Assembly: GCA_010356995.1 (NCBI GenBank)
Contig: ML996702.1
Coordinates: 681,653 to 745,652 of the forward strand
Source: Trichodelitschia bisporula
Taxonomy: Eukaryota; Ascomycota; Dothideomycetes; Phaeotrichales; Phaeotrichaceae
Length of the DNA stretch: 64,000 nucleotides
Direction of reading: 5' to 3'
In this document: in pieces, positions 11,994 to 22,968 of the stretch
Numbering within the stretch: the stretch's first letter is position 1
How the letters are laid out: each line of letters begins with the position of its first letter
Notes under the pieces: generated by a model
Seen by the model: only the letters and a program-made list of their open reading frames with translations
What the model was told of the DNA's origin: nothing
Databases searched by the model: none
Program-made: the position numbers and the translations under genes

Positions 11994-12716
11994 TCACCGA
12001 ATACTCCTAACCAACTCCCTCAAGTCCCCGCCCTCAACCCACCCCTCCCCTCCCCCCCCAGGCACCACAACCCCCCACCCTTCCCCAACCTCACCCACAA
12101 TCCGCGCCGGCCGGCCCGCAACCACACTATTCGGCGGGATAATCATGCCAGCGGGCACCACACTATGCGGCAAAATCTTAACATTCTCCCTTACCATCAC
12201 AAACGGCTGCAGCACCGCATGCGCGCCAATATGCACATGGCTGCTGATACTCGCCGCCTGGATATGGCAATTCGGGCCTGCCCCGCATTAGCCCATCCCA
12301 ACACCACCCCCTCCCGCCTCACATACCAATAAACACATTATCCCCAATCTTCAACGGATAAAACGTAAACACCCCCCGACTCATGCGCATCGGCGGCTTG
12401 ACCACCGTCCCCGTGCTAACCACCGTGCACCGCCCGATGCTGATGCTGGTGCTGGGCTTGCCATCCGCGCCGGGTTTGCTGCTTGAGGAGGAGGTGCGCG
12501 TGAGATCGCCGCGCAGGTGCACGTCGGCCATGATGACGGTTTTGCCGCCAAGGGTGATGTTGGCTGTGCCGGAGATGTTGGCGCGGCGGCTGACTTTGTT
12601 GCCTGAGTCCTGTCGCGGGTTAGCTGGGTGCTAGACGGGACGGAGAGGGCGGGACGTGCCGTTTCGATGTATTCGCCTTTTGCGACTTTGCGCGAGGCGG
12701 TGGTGCGGGTGGACAT
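11994..12716 (-). CDS. DCTN5: Dynactin subunit 5 (p25), left-handed beta-helix
   Basis: Exons 12716-12660, 12609-12327 and 12277-11994 give 207 residues, close to the family length. YIETDSGNKVSR, the GKTVIMADVHLRGDL segment, VVKPPMRMSRGVFTFYPL and IGDNVFIG match p25, and hexapeptide repeats (IGAHAVLQPF, ILPHSVVPAGMIIPPNSVV) form the beta-helix. p25 sits in the pointed-end complex of dynactin and helps dynein bind early endosomes. An insert of about 20 residues rich in Ser lies after RGDL. Intron 1 appears to begin with GC rather than GT (GCACGT), the only choice that keeps frame. It is divergently arranged with the Arf6-type gene, both serving membrane traffic. Confidence 0.85.
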
Positions 12717-13184
12717 AGCTGCGTCGTCGGCGTCAGGATACAGCTGTTCAAGCGCAAAAGAGTAGAGGTTCAGGCGTGAAAGAGTAGAAAATGCACGCGG
12801 TCGTCGCGCTGATGTCCCACGCAGATGCGATATCCCGTGACCCGCCCCCAGCGCGGAAATTACCCCAACCGCTTCGCGCGAACGCCAAGACGGGCCCTCC
12901 CCCCGACGCCCACCCCCTCCACCCAAACTCCTGAAACGCACATTTGCGGCCGTGCCGCGGGCGAACACACGACACCTCTCCTTTCCGATTCAACCAAAGT
13001 CTCCCCCCGCTTCGTATTTCGCGATTCCTCCCGCTGCTTAATTTACATCTTGCTTGCGCATTCGTCCTGTTGTGAGCGCTGAGTTAAGAGCTTTCTCGAC
13101 ACGACTTCTCGGGCCCCTGAGACGCGCGCGCGTGCGGTTTGCGATACACGGCTTTTGAGAGGGAGTGAGCGCGACACAGGCAAG

Positions 13185-13952
<768 letters not shown>

Positions 13953-14245
13953 TAATGTACACATTCACTGGGGTTGAGGGGGGCTTGAAGCGTTATTTGT
14001 CACGGTGTAGATGCGATTTTTATGGCGCCGTGTTTCGGGCCTGCGTGTGTGCAAAGTCGTCTGCAGTGCTCTGTATTTTTCAGTCTTATGCGAAAGCGCG
14101 GGAGCCTGTCACGGGGGGCGCAGCGGGCGGCGTTGGGTTCGCGTGCTTGGTTATGCTACATGCCGATTTTGCCGTCCGCCTTGTTCAGCGTGAATTGAAC
14201 CTCCAACATTGAGCTTCCAACATTGAGCTTCCAACATTGAGCCTC

Positions 14246-15725
14246 CTACAACCGCTCCTTGTCCTTGTCCTCTGGCTCGCAGAACGCTTTGTAGGCTACC
14301 AGGGGCTCGTCTTCGGCTTCGATGACCAGCTCCGCCGTTGCGCCGATGAAGTAGACGAACCCGGGCTGCCGTGCACGTTAGTATGGGAGGGATACGGGGG
14401 GTGTAGGCATGTACCGCTAGTTCCTCCACCTTCGGCCCAACACTGATTTTACCCCGCCCCTCCGTGCACAGCAGTATGCTCGGCCCCTCAATCCCCTCAA
14501 GCGTAACCTTCGCCCCCTTACCGCCGAGGCACGCCTGCACGACCGCGAATTCCGCAATGGGGGGGTCATATAGCTGCACAGCCGAATTCAGCGTGTACGC
14601 CTTGGCATTGAGGCTAACATAGGGATACGGCACGGGTTGGAGCTTTTGGGCCTCGATGGGGGCGTAGGAGTATGTGAGCATGCTGGTGAGGGTGCTGACG
14701 TCTTTAAACTTGGGGGTGAAGCCGGCGCGGACGACGTTGTCGGATGCGGCCATGGTTTCGATGACGTCCCCCGAGAGGTAGGCGTGGATGTCGTCGGCTT
14801 TGAGGAAGAGGGCTTCGCCGGGGGAGAGGCGTACGTGGTTGAGGAGGAAGAGGACGAAGAGGCCTATGTCGGAGGGGAATTGGCTGTTCAACCGTTGGAC
14901 CAGGGCAGAAAGTGTTGATTCTCCGGCGAAGGATTCGCCTTCTGACTCGGCCTGCTCGAGGAGTTTGGGGGCCAGGGAGGAGACCTTTTCCGGGGAGGAG
15001 GTCATGAGGGCGGTGAAAAGCGTCTTCAGCGCGTCTTTGTTCGCGGCCACGGCGGATTCGTCCTCGGAAGTCTCCTGCCCCTTAACCGTGCTCTCGAACT
15101 TACTCGCCGCCTCCTCGCCCACCAACTCCCGCAACGCGCTCACCTTCCCCAAAAACGCCGCAATCTCGCCCAACGGCCGGAAACCACATAACCCCTCAAA
15201 GGGCGTAATCGCAATCGTCATCTCCGGCTTGTGATTATCATCCGGATAGTTCTTCGGATCTTTCGCATGGAGCTGCTCGGCGAGGCCCTTGTTCGGATGC
15301 GCCTGGATGGACAGCGCCTTGTTGATGCTGAGGACTTTGAAGAGGAAGGGGAGGGCGCTGTCGTATTTGGCGGCGATGGCGGGGCCGAGGAGGGAGGTGT
15401 TGTCCCGCACCAGGTCGAGGAGCGTGCGCCCGGTGACTAGGTCTTTGGAGGGGAGGGAGGGGTGCGTGCCCATCCAGAGCTCGGCGTAGGGTTTGTCGCT
15501 GCTGATGGTGAAGGAGTCGGAGGGTGTGGCGGCGGCGAAGCGCGCGGCGGCTGAGTCGTGGCCGACTTTGCCTGCGCTTGTTAGTGATTGTGAAGTGGAG
15601 CGCAGGAGACGCACCCCAGTCATAGCTGTTGACGCCTGTGGAGCAGAATGTTAGCTATGTCGTCATTTCAGGGTGAGTGCGATGGACCTACCAGCTTGCA
15701 GGCGGAAGAGAGGAACAGGTGGCAT
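14246..15725 (-). CDS. PMI40: Mannose-6-phosphate isomerase (type I)
   Basis: Interconverts fructose-6-phosphate and mannose-6-phosphate, the entry to GDP-mannose for glycoproteins and cell wall. Exons 15725-15692, 15635-15615, 15571-14415 and 14365-14246 give 443 residues. The start [20 protein letters not shown] is typical. The zinc ligands are visible: Gln and His in IQAHPNK, Glu in KPEM and His in [10 protein letters not shown]. The C-terminal exon begins [16 protein letters not shown] and ends in a charged tail. The second exon is only 21 nt. Three copies of a short 'ccaacattgagctt' unit lie just after the stop (about 14200-14240). All catalytic residues present, so probably functional. 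Confidence 0.93.
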
Positions 15726-16069
15726 TTTCTTGAAGCTATTGAGAAGACGCTGAGTGAAGGAGGAGAATTTGCCAAAGACCAAAGTGACGATGGAAGCGGT
15801 GAGGTTCTGTTCAAGCTCGACGCCATCCGTCAATAGCTCCCCCCACGTGCACCAACCCCGCCACGCCCAACGCAGCTGGGGCAGTCAAATCAAGCTTTGC
15901 GGGAGCTAACCGCGCCGGGGCTAGCGCGGTCGTCACCTCGCGGGCACCGCACAGGCGACAAGGCCGCATATCGGAACTCCTACATCAACTCCAACTCCTC
16001 ACCCTCTCCACTTCTTTATCTCCCACTCTGATTATCGATTTCGGGGGTTTTGACCACATATCACCCACA

Positions 16070-17204
16070 ATGTCAGTCCGCGTCCGCGCCCGCCCCGGCC
16101 TGGTCAAGGACGAAGCCGACGAAGAACGCTCCCTGTGGAGTAACATCCGGTCCGATGGCAAACGCGTCGACGCGCTTGTTGTACGTCCCCCTCTCCCTCC
16201 CATCACTCACCCCTAACCTTCGTAGGCCGAGCAAAACACCAAATGGGCACGCATGCAAGAACTAAAGGCCACGTTGGAAGCCCAATGGTCCGCCAACGAA
16301 GACCCCTCCCTCGCCCTAGAAGACGAACTCATGCGTCTCGCACGGGAAACCCTCAAGCTCGACGAGGAAATCGCGACCCTGACAGAAGGCGAGGCCGAGT
16401 CCGACCCCTCGTCTCTCGTTGGGTCCCTTAGCTTGCTCACCGCCCTCCGCGCCTCGTCCGAGGCCGATAGCCTCGTCCCCACGGTCCGGGGCCCAGGGCC
16501 GAAGAACCGCGGTCCAAAGCGGAAGGCCGAGAGTATGAGCGGGACGCCGGCGGACGATCGCGATAGCCTAGCGGCGGAGAGTCCTGCGCCTGGACCCTCG
16601 CCCAAGATGCTTGTGCCGGCGACGACGAGGCTCAAGGTTGCGGCGGGGAGCCGGGCTGGGAGTGTGCCGGCAGGCCGGGAGGCGAGCGTGAAGATCGAGG
16701 ACGATGAGAGGAGTGAGTTCTCGTACACCGTAATCTGGACGTGGCTAACGAGCAGCGGGGGGAGATGAGGGCCGCCCGCGGTACGGCGTGGGCACCGAAG
16801 TGCTCTACCGCAAAAAGGGGGGGCAGAAAGACAAAGACGCGGAGGGGGAGGGGATACTCTGTCAAGTTACGGCTGTGATAGGCGAGGGCAAGCAGCGGCG
16901 GTATGAGATCCGCGACACGGATCCGGATCTGGATAATCCGAGTCCGTATCGGGCGAGTTTGCAGCAGATGACGCCGATTCCGCCGACGGATGCGAAACTG
17001 CCTGACATACCGCCTAGGAAGAATGTGCTTGCGTTGTACCCCGGCACGACGACGTTTTACAAGGCGGAGGTGGTGAAGACGAGGGAGAGTGTGGAGCCGC
17101 CGCCCCCAGGCCATGTGCGGCTGCGGTTTGAGGGTGAGGACGAGGCAGATCGGGAGACGGATGTGGAGCGGCGGTATGTGCTTGTGGACTGGACGGGCAA
17201 GTGA
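16070..17204 (+). CDS. SGF29: SAGA-associated factor 29 (tandem Tudor reader)
   Basis: Exons 16070-16180, 16226-16712 and 16756-17204 give 348 residues. The N-terminal 115 residues are helical and charged (WARMQELKATLEAQW), fitting the coiled-coil part that docks into the SAGA acetyltransferase module. A Pro/Ser-rich linker follows, then the SGF29 C-terminal double Tudor domain: GTEVLYRKKG, YEIRDTDPD, NVLALYPGTTTFYKAEVV and RYVLVDW. This domain binds histone H3 tails methylated on Lys4 and brings SAGA to promoters. The aromatic cage region (ALYPGTTTFY) is intact. The Bre2 gene in the same window belongs to the complex that writes that mark. Confidence 0.9.
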
Positions 17205-17375
17205 TTTACGCGGGATGGACATATTGGGCGAATCTTCAGCAATGATTGGCAGAGCACAGGACGGAATTTTTCAATGCGGTATCGTCGCCGTCTTTTGTCG
17301 GTAGCCAAGGCCGGCGTGTTAAATCATTCCTCGTAGAAGCCACAGGGTATAGAACTAGAACTATCGTTCCTCCGC

Positions 17376-18167
17376 TTACATGACCACGCAGCAGCCCTTG
17401 AGTGCCTTGAAGATGCCGGGCAGCGCCTTGACCACCACTTCCTCCAGCTTGTTATCCTGCTGCCCACCGTGCTGACCGCCATACTGCTGCCCACCATGCT
17501 GCTGCCCCCCATGCTGCTGCCCCCCATGCTGCTGCCCCCCATGCTGCCCACCATACTGCCCCTGCCCCCCCCCATGCTGATACGGCGGCATCGGCCCCCC
17601 CGTCCCCGCCAAATCAACCCAAATCCTCCCCTCATTCTCCTCCACCCTCCACCCCAACCCCATCTGTCCTAGCATCTCCTCCGCAGCGGGCCTAATCCTC
17701 GCCACGCCCCCCGCACTATGATTCCCCTTCCCCACAATAACATGCAGTCCCCTCGTCCCCCTCCTCCTCTCCTCCTCAATCCGCCCCCTCAATATATCCA
17801 TCGCCTCCTCGACATACAACCCGTGCAGATCAATCGCATCGCCCGCGACCCGCCCCCCGGCATTGTTCTCGCGGAAGATCAGGCCCGCGGCTTGCGCGTT
17901 GAGCTGATCAGCTTTCGCGCCGTGTGCTTTGCCTTCTTGGGAGAGGGCGTGCGCGCGCGCGCCGTCGCCTGACGTGTAGGCTTCGTGGCTGGCGGCGAGG
18001 GCGCGTTTGCGGGCGGAGATTTCGGTGCGGGCGGCGGAGCGGAGGCGGTCGTATTCTGCTTCTATGGAGGAGTCTGGGGCGTGGTTGAAGGCTGTTGGGG
18101 GTTAGAGGGAAGGTGCGATGGAGGGGGGTGACGTACCGCGCGGGGTTAGTTCGTGGGCGGTGGACAT
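17376..18167 (-). CDS. DUF1771-Smr domain protein with C-terminal CaaX box
   Basis: Exons 18167-18137 and 18091-17376 give 248 residues. The first half is the helical DUF1771 region (YDRLRSAARTEISARKRALAAS). The Smr domain follows: IDLHGLYVEEAMDIL, then LHVIVGKGNHS and IWVDL. Smr domains bind or cut nucleic acid; eukaryotic members are tied to mRNA surveillance and stalled ribosomes. After the domain come about nine Gly-Gln-rich units (core HGGQQ). The protein ends KALKGCCVVM: the last four residues form a farnesylation-type CaaX box with a second Cys before it that could be palmitoylated, so it may be membrane-attached. Tail-to-tail with SGF29, 171 bp apart. Confidence 0.85.
17460..17580 (-). 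repeat. 15-bp microrepeat encoding HGGQQ units
   Basis: Tandem units of 'catgctgctgcccccc' type on the + strand, inside the Smr gene; they code for repeated His-Gly-Gly-Gln-Gln. Such in-frame repeats easily change length between strains. Confidence 0.8.
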
Positions 18168-18797
18168 TTTGGCCGTTTTGAGGGAGGTGCGAGGGGGGAT
18201 GGGGAGGGAGGAGGGAGGTGCGATGGTGTTCGCGATGGAAGTCGCGATCGGACGTGCGGCTGGGGTGGGGCTGGGGATGTGTGCTGGATGGGGTTAGGCT
18301 GAGATGGGATCGAAGGAGGGGGGCTGGTGATTGGTTGGCTGGGCGCGCGGGAGATCGACGGGATTGGCGGGGGTCCGGGCGCTCTGTTGTTACTTCCTCT
18401 CGGCATGGACGTTGTTGCCGACGTGGGATGGAGTGGTCTTTCCCTGAGGAGATGAAGGGAAGGAGATATCGAGGGTGTGCGGGGTACGCTTGCCTCTTTT
18501 GTATGCTGCTGTGGAAGGAGCCGCCCGTCTCATTTGTATATCGAACTGTCCTGCCTTCCTGTCTTCTTCTCCATCCGCACTTCATCCGTGAATACCATCA
18601 CTCAAATCCATCATTCAAACATCCTCAACATCCATTTCACTTCAACCGTCATGGAACTACACAGAAAGCCTCTTGCGGTCTTCGCAAAGCACCAAAGCTA
18701 AGGATAGAGACCTTCGTATCAGCTCTTGACAAGGTTCGGCTCACACCAATTCTATAGACAATCTAACAGCAGCACAGTCCCCACCAACCAACGCACA
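18168..18797. other. Promoter side of the Smr gene; no gene seen
   Basis: An 86-codon Pro/Ser-rich frame on the - strand (18406-18146) overlaps the presumed leader of the Smr gene but stops before joining its frame. Nothing else supported. Confidence 0.4.
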
Positions 18798-19514
18798 ATG
18801 GCCGAGGTGAGGATGGGGAGTGCCATGTCTGCAGCCTCAAGCGATGAGCATGGCACCGCGCGCTCACCGGGGCTATTTCCGATCGACATGAGGATCGGGA
18901 TGACATCACACCGCGCATTTGGGGCACTCATTCGGCCAAAATCAGGAGCCTTCGGCACCACTTGGGAGTTCGATGACAGCTGCCCGCATCTTGGCGTCCT
19001 CGCGGACAAGGTGCGCTGGACCGCGCGGAGCATTATCAGACAGCGGACTGCCGCAGGTCCGGGCAGGGGAGATCAGCGAAGCCTGTTTGGAGGTTTGGGC
19101 TAGAGGCCTAAGGGGTACGCTTTTCTGCCAGGTGCCGCGCACGGTAAGTCCTTAGCTTATTTCTTATTAATACTTACCTGTTACTAGGATCTATTGCAGG
19201 GTAGGGCGGGCGTGGCTGGAGGATTCCGAAGAGGTGGAGCCAGGTCACAGACTGGGAGAAGGAAGACATGCTAGACCGCCTCCATGCGCAGGTCCCCTGG
19301 CTTCGCAGGCATTTCGAGGGCTACTGGACATCTGAATTGCTCCGCCGTGCGTCTGGATACTCAAGAGCGACATCACCTTCCCCGTGACCCTGTTCTACCG
19401 CATCGAGGAATGCCGCATCATGGGACACGGAGAGGATACACCAAAGGCACGTTTGCTGCTCACATCGACTTTCAAGATGAAGCCGGAGTTCCGAATGCTT
19501 CGGCAATGGCAACA

Positions 19515-19830
19515 TCCCGTCTACTGGTGATGCCACCAACGACAGCATCTCGTCTACGGGTGATGCCACCAGCCACAACATCTCGTCTACGGGTGATGCC
19601 ACCAACGACAGCATCTCGTCTACGGGTGATGCCACCAACCACAACATCTTGTCTACGGGTGATGCCACCAACCACAACATCTCGTCTACGGATGGTGCCA
19701 CCAACCACAACATCCCGTCTGCGGGTGATGACGCCCATCACAACATCACGTCTACGGGTGATGCCACGAACGGCAACCTCCTGTCTACGGGTGATGGCGC
19801 CAAAGACAACATCCCGCTCGCGGACCCGTA
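19515..19830 (+). repeat. 33-bp minisatellite inside the HNH-like relic
   Basis: About nine to ten units of 33 bp, each like 'ggtgatgccaccaac' plus 'cacaacatctcgtctac'. One frame of the array is open and would encode STGDATNHNIS repeats; the frame that links the two halves of the nuclease-like gene meets a TGA in each unit. Confidence 0.85.
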
Positions 19831-20124
19831 GAAAAGAACGCAAAGCCTTTTCTCTACGACGCCGCCACGGGCGAGTACCTAGATGGAGTCAATATCAGGG
19901 CCGCCCACCTGGTACCATACACGGCTGGCCCAGACATGTTAATCGCGCTATTTGGTGAGTACGCGAAGGACGATATGATGTCGGTACGTATTTTCTTCTC
20001 TTCTTTTTCTATTCTCGGGAGGTGGAGGAGCGTCTCGAGATATAAAAAGCTACCTAGAAGAGAATATAAGCTGACATTTACCATAGGATCGGAACGGCTT
20101 ATCGCTTCGACCTTCGGTTGAGAG

Positions 20125-20371
20125 TGTCACGGGATCCTCTGGGGGCTGCCTCCCAGGGTCACGTGCCCACGGGAGCTGCAGAGATCCTCCGATCTCGGGC
20201 GTGGTTGACACCTGCCCGAGTCCGGTCTCCACCCACACGCTTGTGCCTACCGTAGCGAGATGTTTCGGACTGAAGGGTATTTGAGCCTGCAGAGCTCCTA
20301 GCCATCATCTCCCCAAGTAAATATTCTGTTTGTTGAGCCAAGCTTGTTTGTGTTGAGGTTTCTCCATGACA
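20125..20371 (+). mobile_element. Solo LTR of a retrotransposon with 5-bp target duplication
   Basis: A 247-bp element starts TGTCACGGGA and ends CTCCATGACA, with the inverted ends TGTCA/TGACA typical of LTRs. It is flanked on both sides by GAGAG (20120-20124 and 20372-20376), a 5-bp target site duplication. Without the LTR and one GAGAG copy, the flanking coding frame continues smoothly from PSVE to AMDDGA, which shows where and in what it inserted. It is a solo LTR: no internal element follows it. Confidence 0.85.
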
Positions 20372-20468
20372 GAGAGAGCAATGGACGATGGTGCAATCGT
20401 CATTGTGCCCAACCTGCCGAATGACCCTACCGTCGGGCAAGTGGCACAATGGGAGGCGCGGGACCCGG

Positions 20469-22020
20469 CTTCCTCAAGCAACGTGGGACAACAGGCCATC
20501 ACCAGGGACGAGGTCGTCGTCTTGATGAGGGGCGCGTTTGATGACTGGCGTCGAGAGTTGGTTCTGACACAGGCACAGTTTCGAGGGTTCGGTGCGGGCG
20601 GGTAGATGAGAAAAACGAGAATACGACCCCAACTCTGCGATGGGCAAGAACGAAGATCTCGAGGAGTTTACACTCCGCTTCCGGAAGACCATCGCCCCAT
20701 TGAGGTACAATGAGAAAGAAAAGTGCGAGCACTTTCGGCGCCTGCTCTCTTTCCGCCTGGCTACACAGATCGCCAATGAAGCAAGCCATCGGCGTCCCCG
20801 GTGGTGATCAAAGTCTCCCAGGGCTCTGCATCCAGAAAGCTTGAGGGCGGCCTCGGCCATCCTAGTGTCGCCTGGCGGAAGGCATTGATCCGATCTGGGT
20901 ATCCCCGGAAATCCGTCCACAGTTGCCATGGCTAGGTCACGCCCTTCCGGTCCTAGGGCGGTTGGGCATCGCACTGGCTCCTAGAGAAATATGTGGATGA
21001 CGCATATGGGCAGTGCTTCCGGAAGAAGGGCAAGGAGGCCGGGAGCGGCGCGGGCGGCGAGGAGGGCGAGGGGGCCGGGGCCGGTGCGTGGGACGAGGAG
21101 GCCGGTGATGGCGAGGGGGATGAGGGGGTTGGGGGCTACGAGGAGGACGAGGCCGGGGGCAGCGGGGCAGAGGACGAGGCCGGGGCCGGCATGAAGAGCG
21201 AGGAAGAGGAGGACGCCGGAATAGGCCGACGACCGCGAGAAAGGCGGGCGATTCAAAGATACTACTTGTGTCGGCAAATGCAATGTCTCCATGCCCTCCC
21301 GCCTCACGATCGACGACCACGTCGAGCACTTTACGGGCCGACCAAGATGGAAGACGGCTGCACTAGACAAGCCGGACCCGACCGGCTTCAAATACTACAT
21401 CATTAACCACCGCAGATACGAAAATCCTTGTCGAGATTTCTCTTCTTTACTACCTGTCACGGGGCCTGCAGAGGTCAACTGGGCCAGGCATGGCTTCCAC
21501 GCGTGCCCGGTCTGCTCAATTGACCGGAAGGACCACACCAAGTAGGGCCTGCAAAAAATGTTGCATCTCCACCGGTACCCTTCCACACCGTGGCGACTGA
21601 CTTCGTCACCTGCTTCCCGACGACACAATCAGGCAGCGACGCGTTCATGAGCTGTACCGACAAGTTCACGAAGAGGGCCTTGCTCCTGAAGGGTCTGAAG
21701 GACTGGAGAGTAAAGGGCGTGGATGCCTCAAAGGAGCGCGGAATTGGTGCAGTGCTATACCCCACGAAGTCCAACGACATGGAGGTGCAGGAGATCAAGC
21801 AGTCGGAAAGTCGACCCGTCATGTTCTCGAGTCGGACGCTGAAGTCCGCCGAGCTTCAGTATTGGCCGACAGAGTTTGAGATCGCGGGATTGTGAGGGCA
21901 GTGTCAAAGGTCCGTTATCAAGCGGAAGCCAGTGACTTTCCGCTCACGGTCTTCACGGACCATTCCGCGGCAACCTTCATCGCTCGCCATACATTACTTG
22001 TAGGGTGACTGGGATATGGA
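20469..22020 (+). pseudogene. Degenerate Ty3/gypsy retroelement fragments in scrambled order
   Basis: Pieces in several frames with stops. At 20640-20800 a gag-like segment (EDLEEFTLRFRKTIAPLRYN) is seen. At 20985-21240 is a Glu/Gly-rich low-complexity stretch. At 21500-21695 is an integrase-like piece (CPVCSIDRKDH, then TDFVTCFPTTQSGSDAF and DKFTKRA). At 21696-21990 an RNase H-like piece follows (VDASKERGIGAVLY, then FSSRTLKSAELQYWPTEFE and VFTDHSAATFIARH). In an intact element RNase H precedes integrase, so the fragments are rearranged. No reverse transcriptase core was found. Confidence 0.7.
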
Positions 22021-22968
22021 GCAGTATCGGGAGGTTGAGCACGAGCAGGACCAGACAGAGGATATTGTGACGAATTCGTACTGGGAGTCGCCCCACCTTG
22101 TTTTTCAGTTCCGAGAAGTTGTCGTTAGAACCCTAACCAAACAATCTTGCAGCTCGACTTGACCACTTTCTGGCCCGAGTAAGACCGCCGTGACGCTCTC
22201 AAAACATCAACTAGCCGGCAGCGACTCGTGCGATCTTCAGCCTTCCATCGTCTCCGAACCATGGGCCGTTCTATCCTTTTCCTCCCAGCCATCTGTTCAA
22301 TATTCTCCGGCCGATTTTGTTCGCCAGATCTTCACCCGGAGCCTACGCTGAAGAGGTGAACCTTCTATCCGGAGGCCTTGAATGCTTTTCCCTCTCCACC
22401 GCTGAAAGATGTGCGCCGCGCCTGGCCGCGGATCTAACTCCAGGATCGGCCTTGTGGCTGGGACAAGTACTCCGTATCGACCCGCAAAATGGTGGCACAA
22501 AACTACAACGGGCTTCTGGCCTGGCTGCATCGCAGCAAGCTGGCGCGGAGGGGCCGAATTCCTGCGATTTCAGATAGGTTGGGGGACGTGATGACGTTGC
22601 GGCAAATTGAACGGCCGGGAAAGCTTGAGGCCGGATGGGTGAAGGAGAGAGGCGATCTTTCGGCCCCGCATTTCCCCGTCCGACGTCAAGTCTCCTGCGG
22701 GCAGTTGATCCCTCAACTTCATACGCTTCTTCTCAAGACACGTTTTACAGCTTCTTAAAAATCTCCATTACGGGATCACATCATATTGAGGAGTAGAAAT
22801 GAGGTCATTAGGTACACTCCATTGGCGACGCAATAGGACTTCCTGTGATTGCTCTGAAACTTTGTGAACGCACACAAACACGACTCTTGCTTCTTCTTCC
22901 ACTGCTTCTTCCGATATCCAAGTTACGATCGGATCTGCACCAGCTCTTTCTTTCAATCAGCCTCCTCG
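22021..22968. other. Accessory stretch, no gene recognised
   Basis: Short unrelated open frames only; probably decayed repeat or flanking sequence between the gypsy relic and the HeLo-like relic. Confidence 0.4.

Larger units (their letters stand above)
18798..20468 (+). pseudogene. HNH-nuclease-like gene, disrupted
   Basis: Remains of a fungal HNH-endonuclease-type protein. Coding-like pieces run from MAEVRMGSAMS (18798) through WEKEDMLDRLHAQVPWLRRH (about 19250) and PVTLFYRIEECRIMGHG, with frame changes between them. The core reads FLYDAATGEYLDGV, IRAAHLVPY (first His of the HNH motif, about 19900), a probable intron at 19984-20086, then RNGLSL (the Asn) and, after an inserted LTR, AMDDGAIVIVPNLPND. 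Three events break it: a 33-bp minisatellite that brings a stop per unit in the core frame, the 247-bp solo LTR, and fusion to retroelement gag-like sequence after about 20468. Such genes are often variable in fungal genomes; function of the family is poorly known. Family call is from motif order only. Confidence 0.55.

Noticed and set aside
19515-19830. 33-bp direct repeats as a CRISPR array
   Set aside because: Units are contiguous without unique spacers, and the genome is eukaryotic.
20991-21194. Long Arg/Gly/Ala or Glu/Gly frames
   Set aside because: Purine-rich low-complexity DNA gives open frames in several phases; treated as part of the retroelement debris.
21454-21470. Second TGTCACGGGG as a possible further LTR start
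   Set aside because: The following bases do not resemble the 247-bp LTR and no matching end or target duplication is seen.
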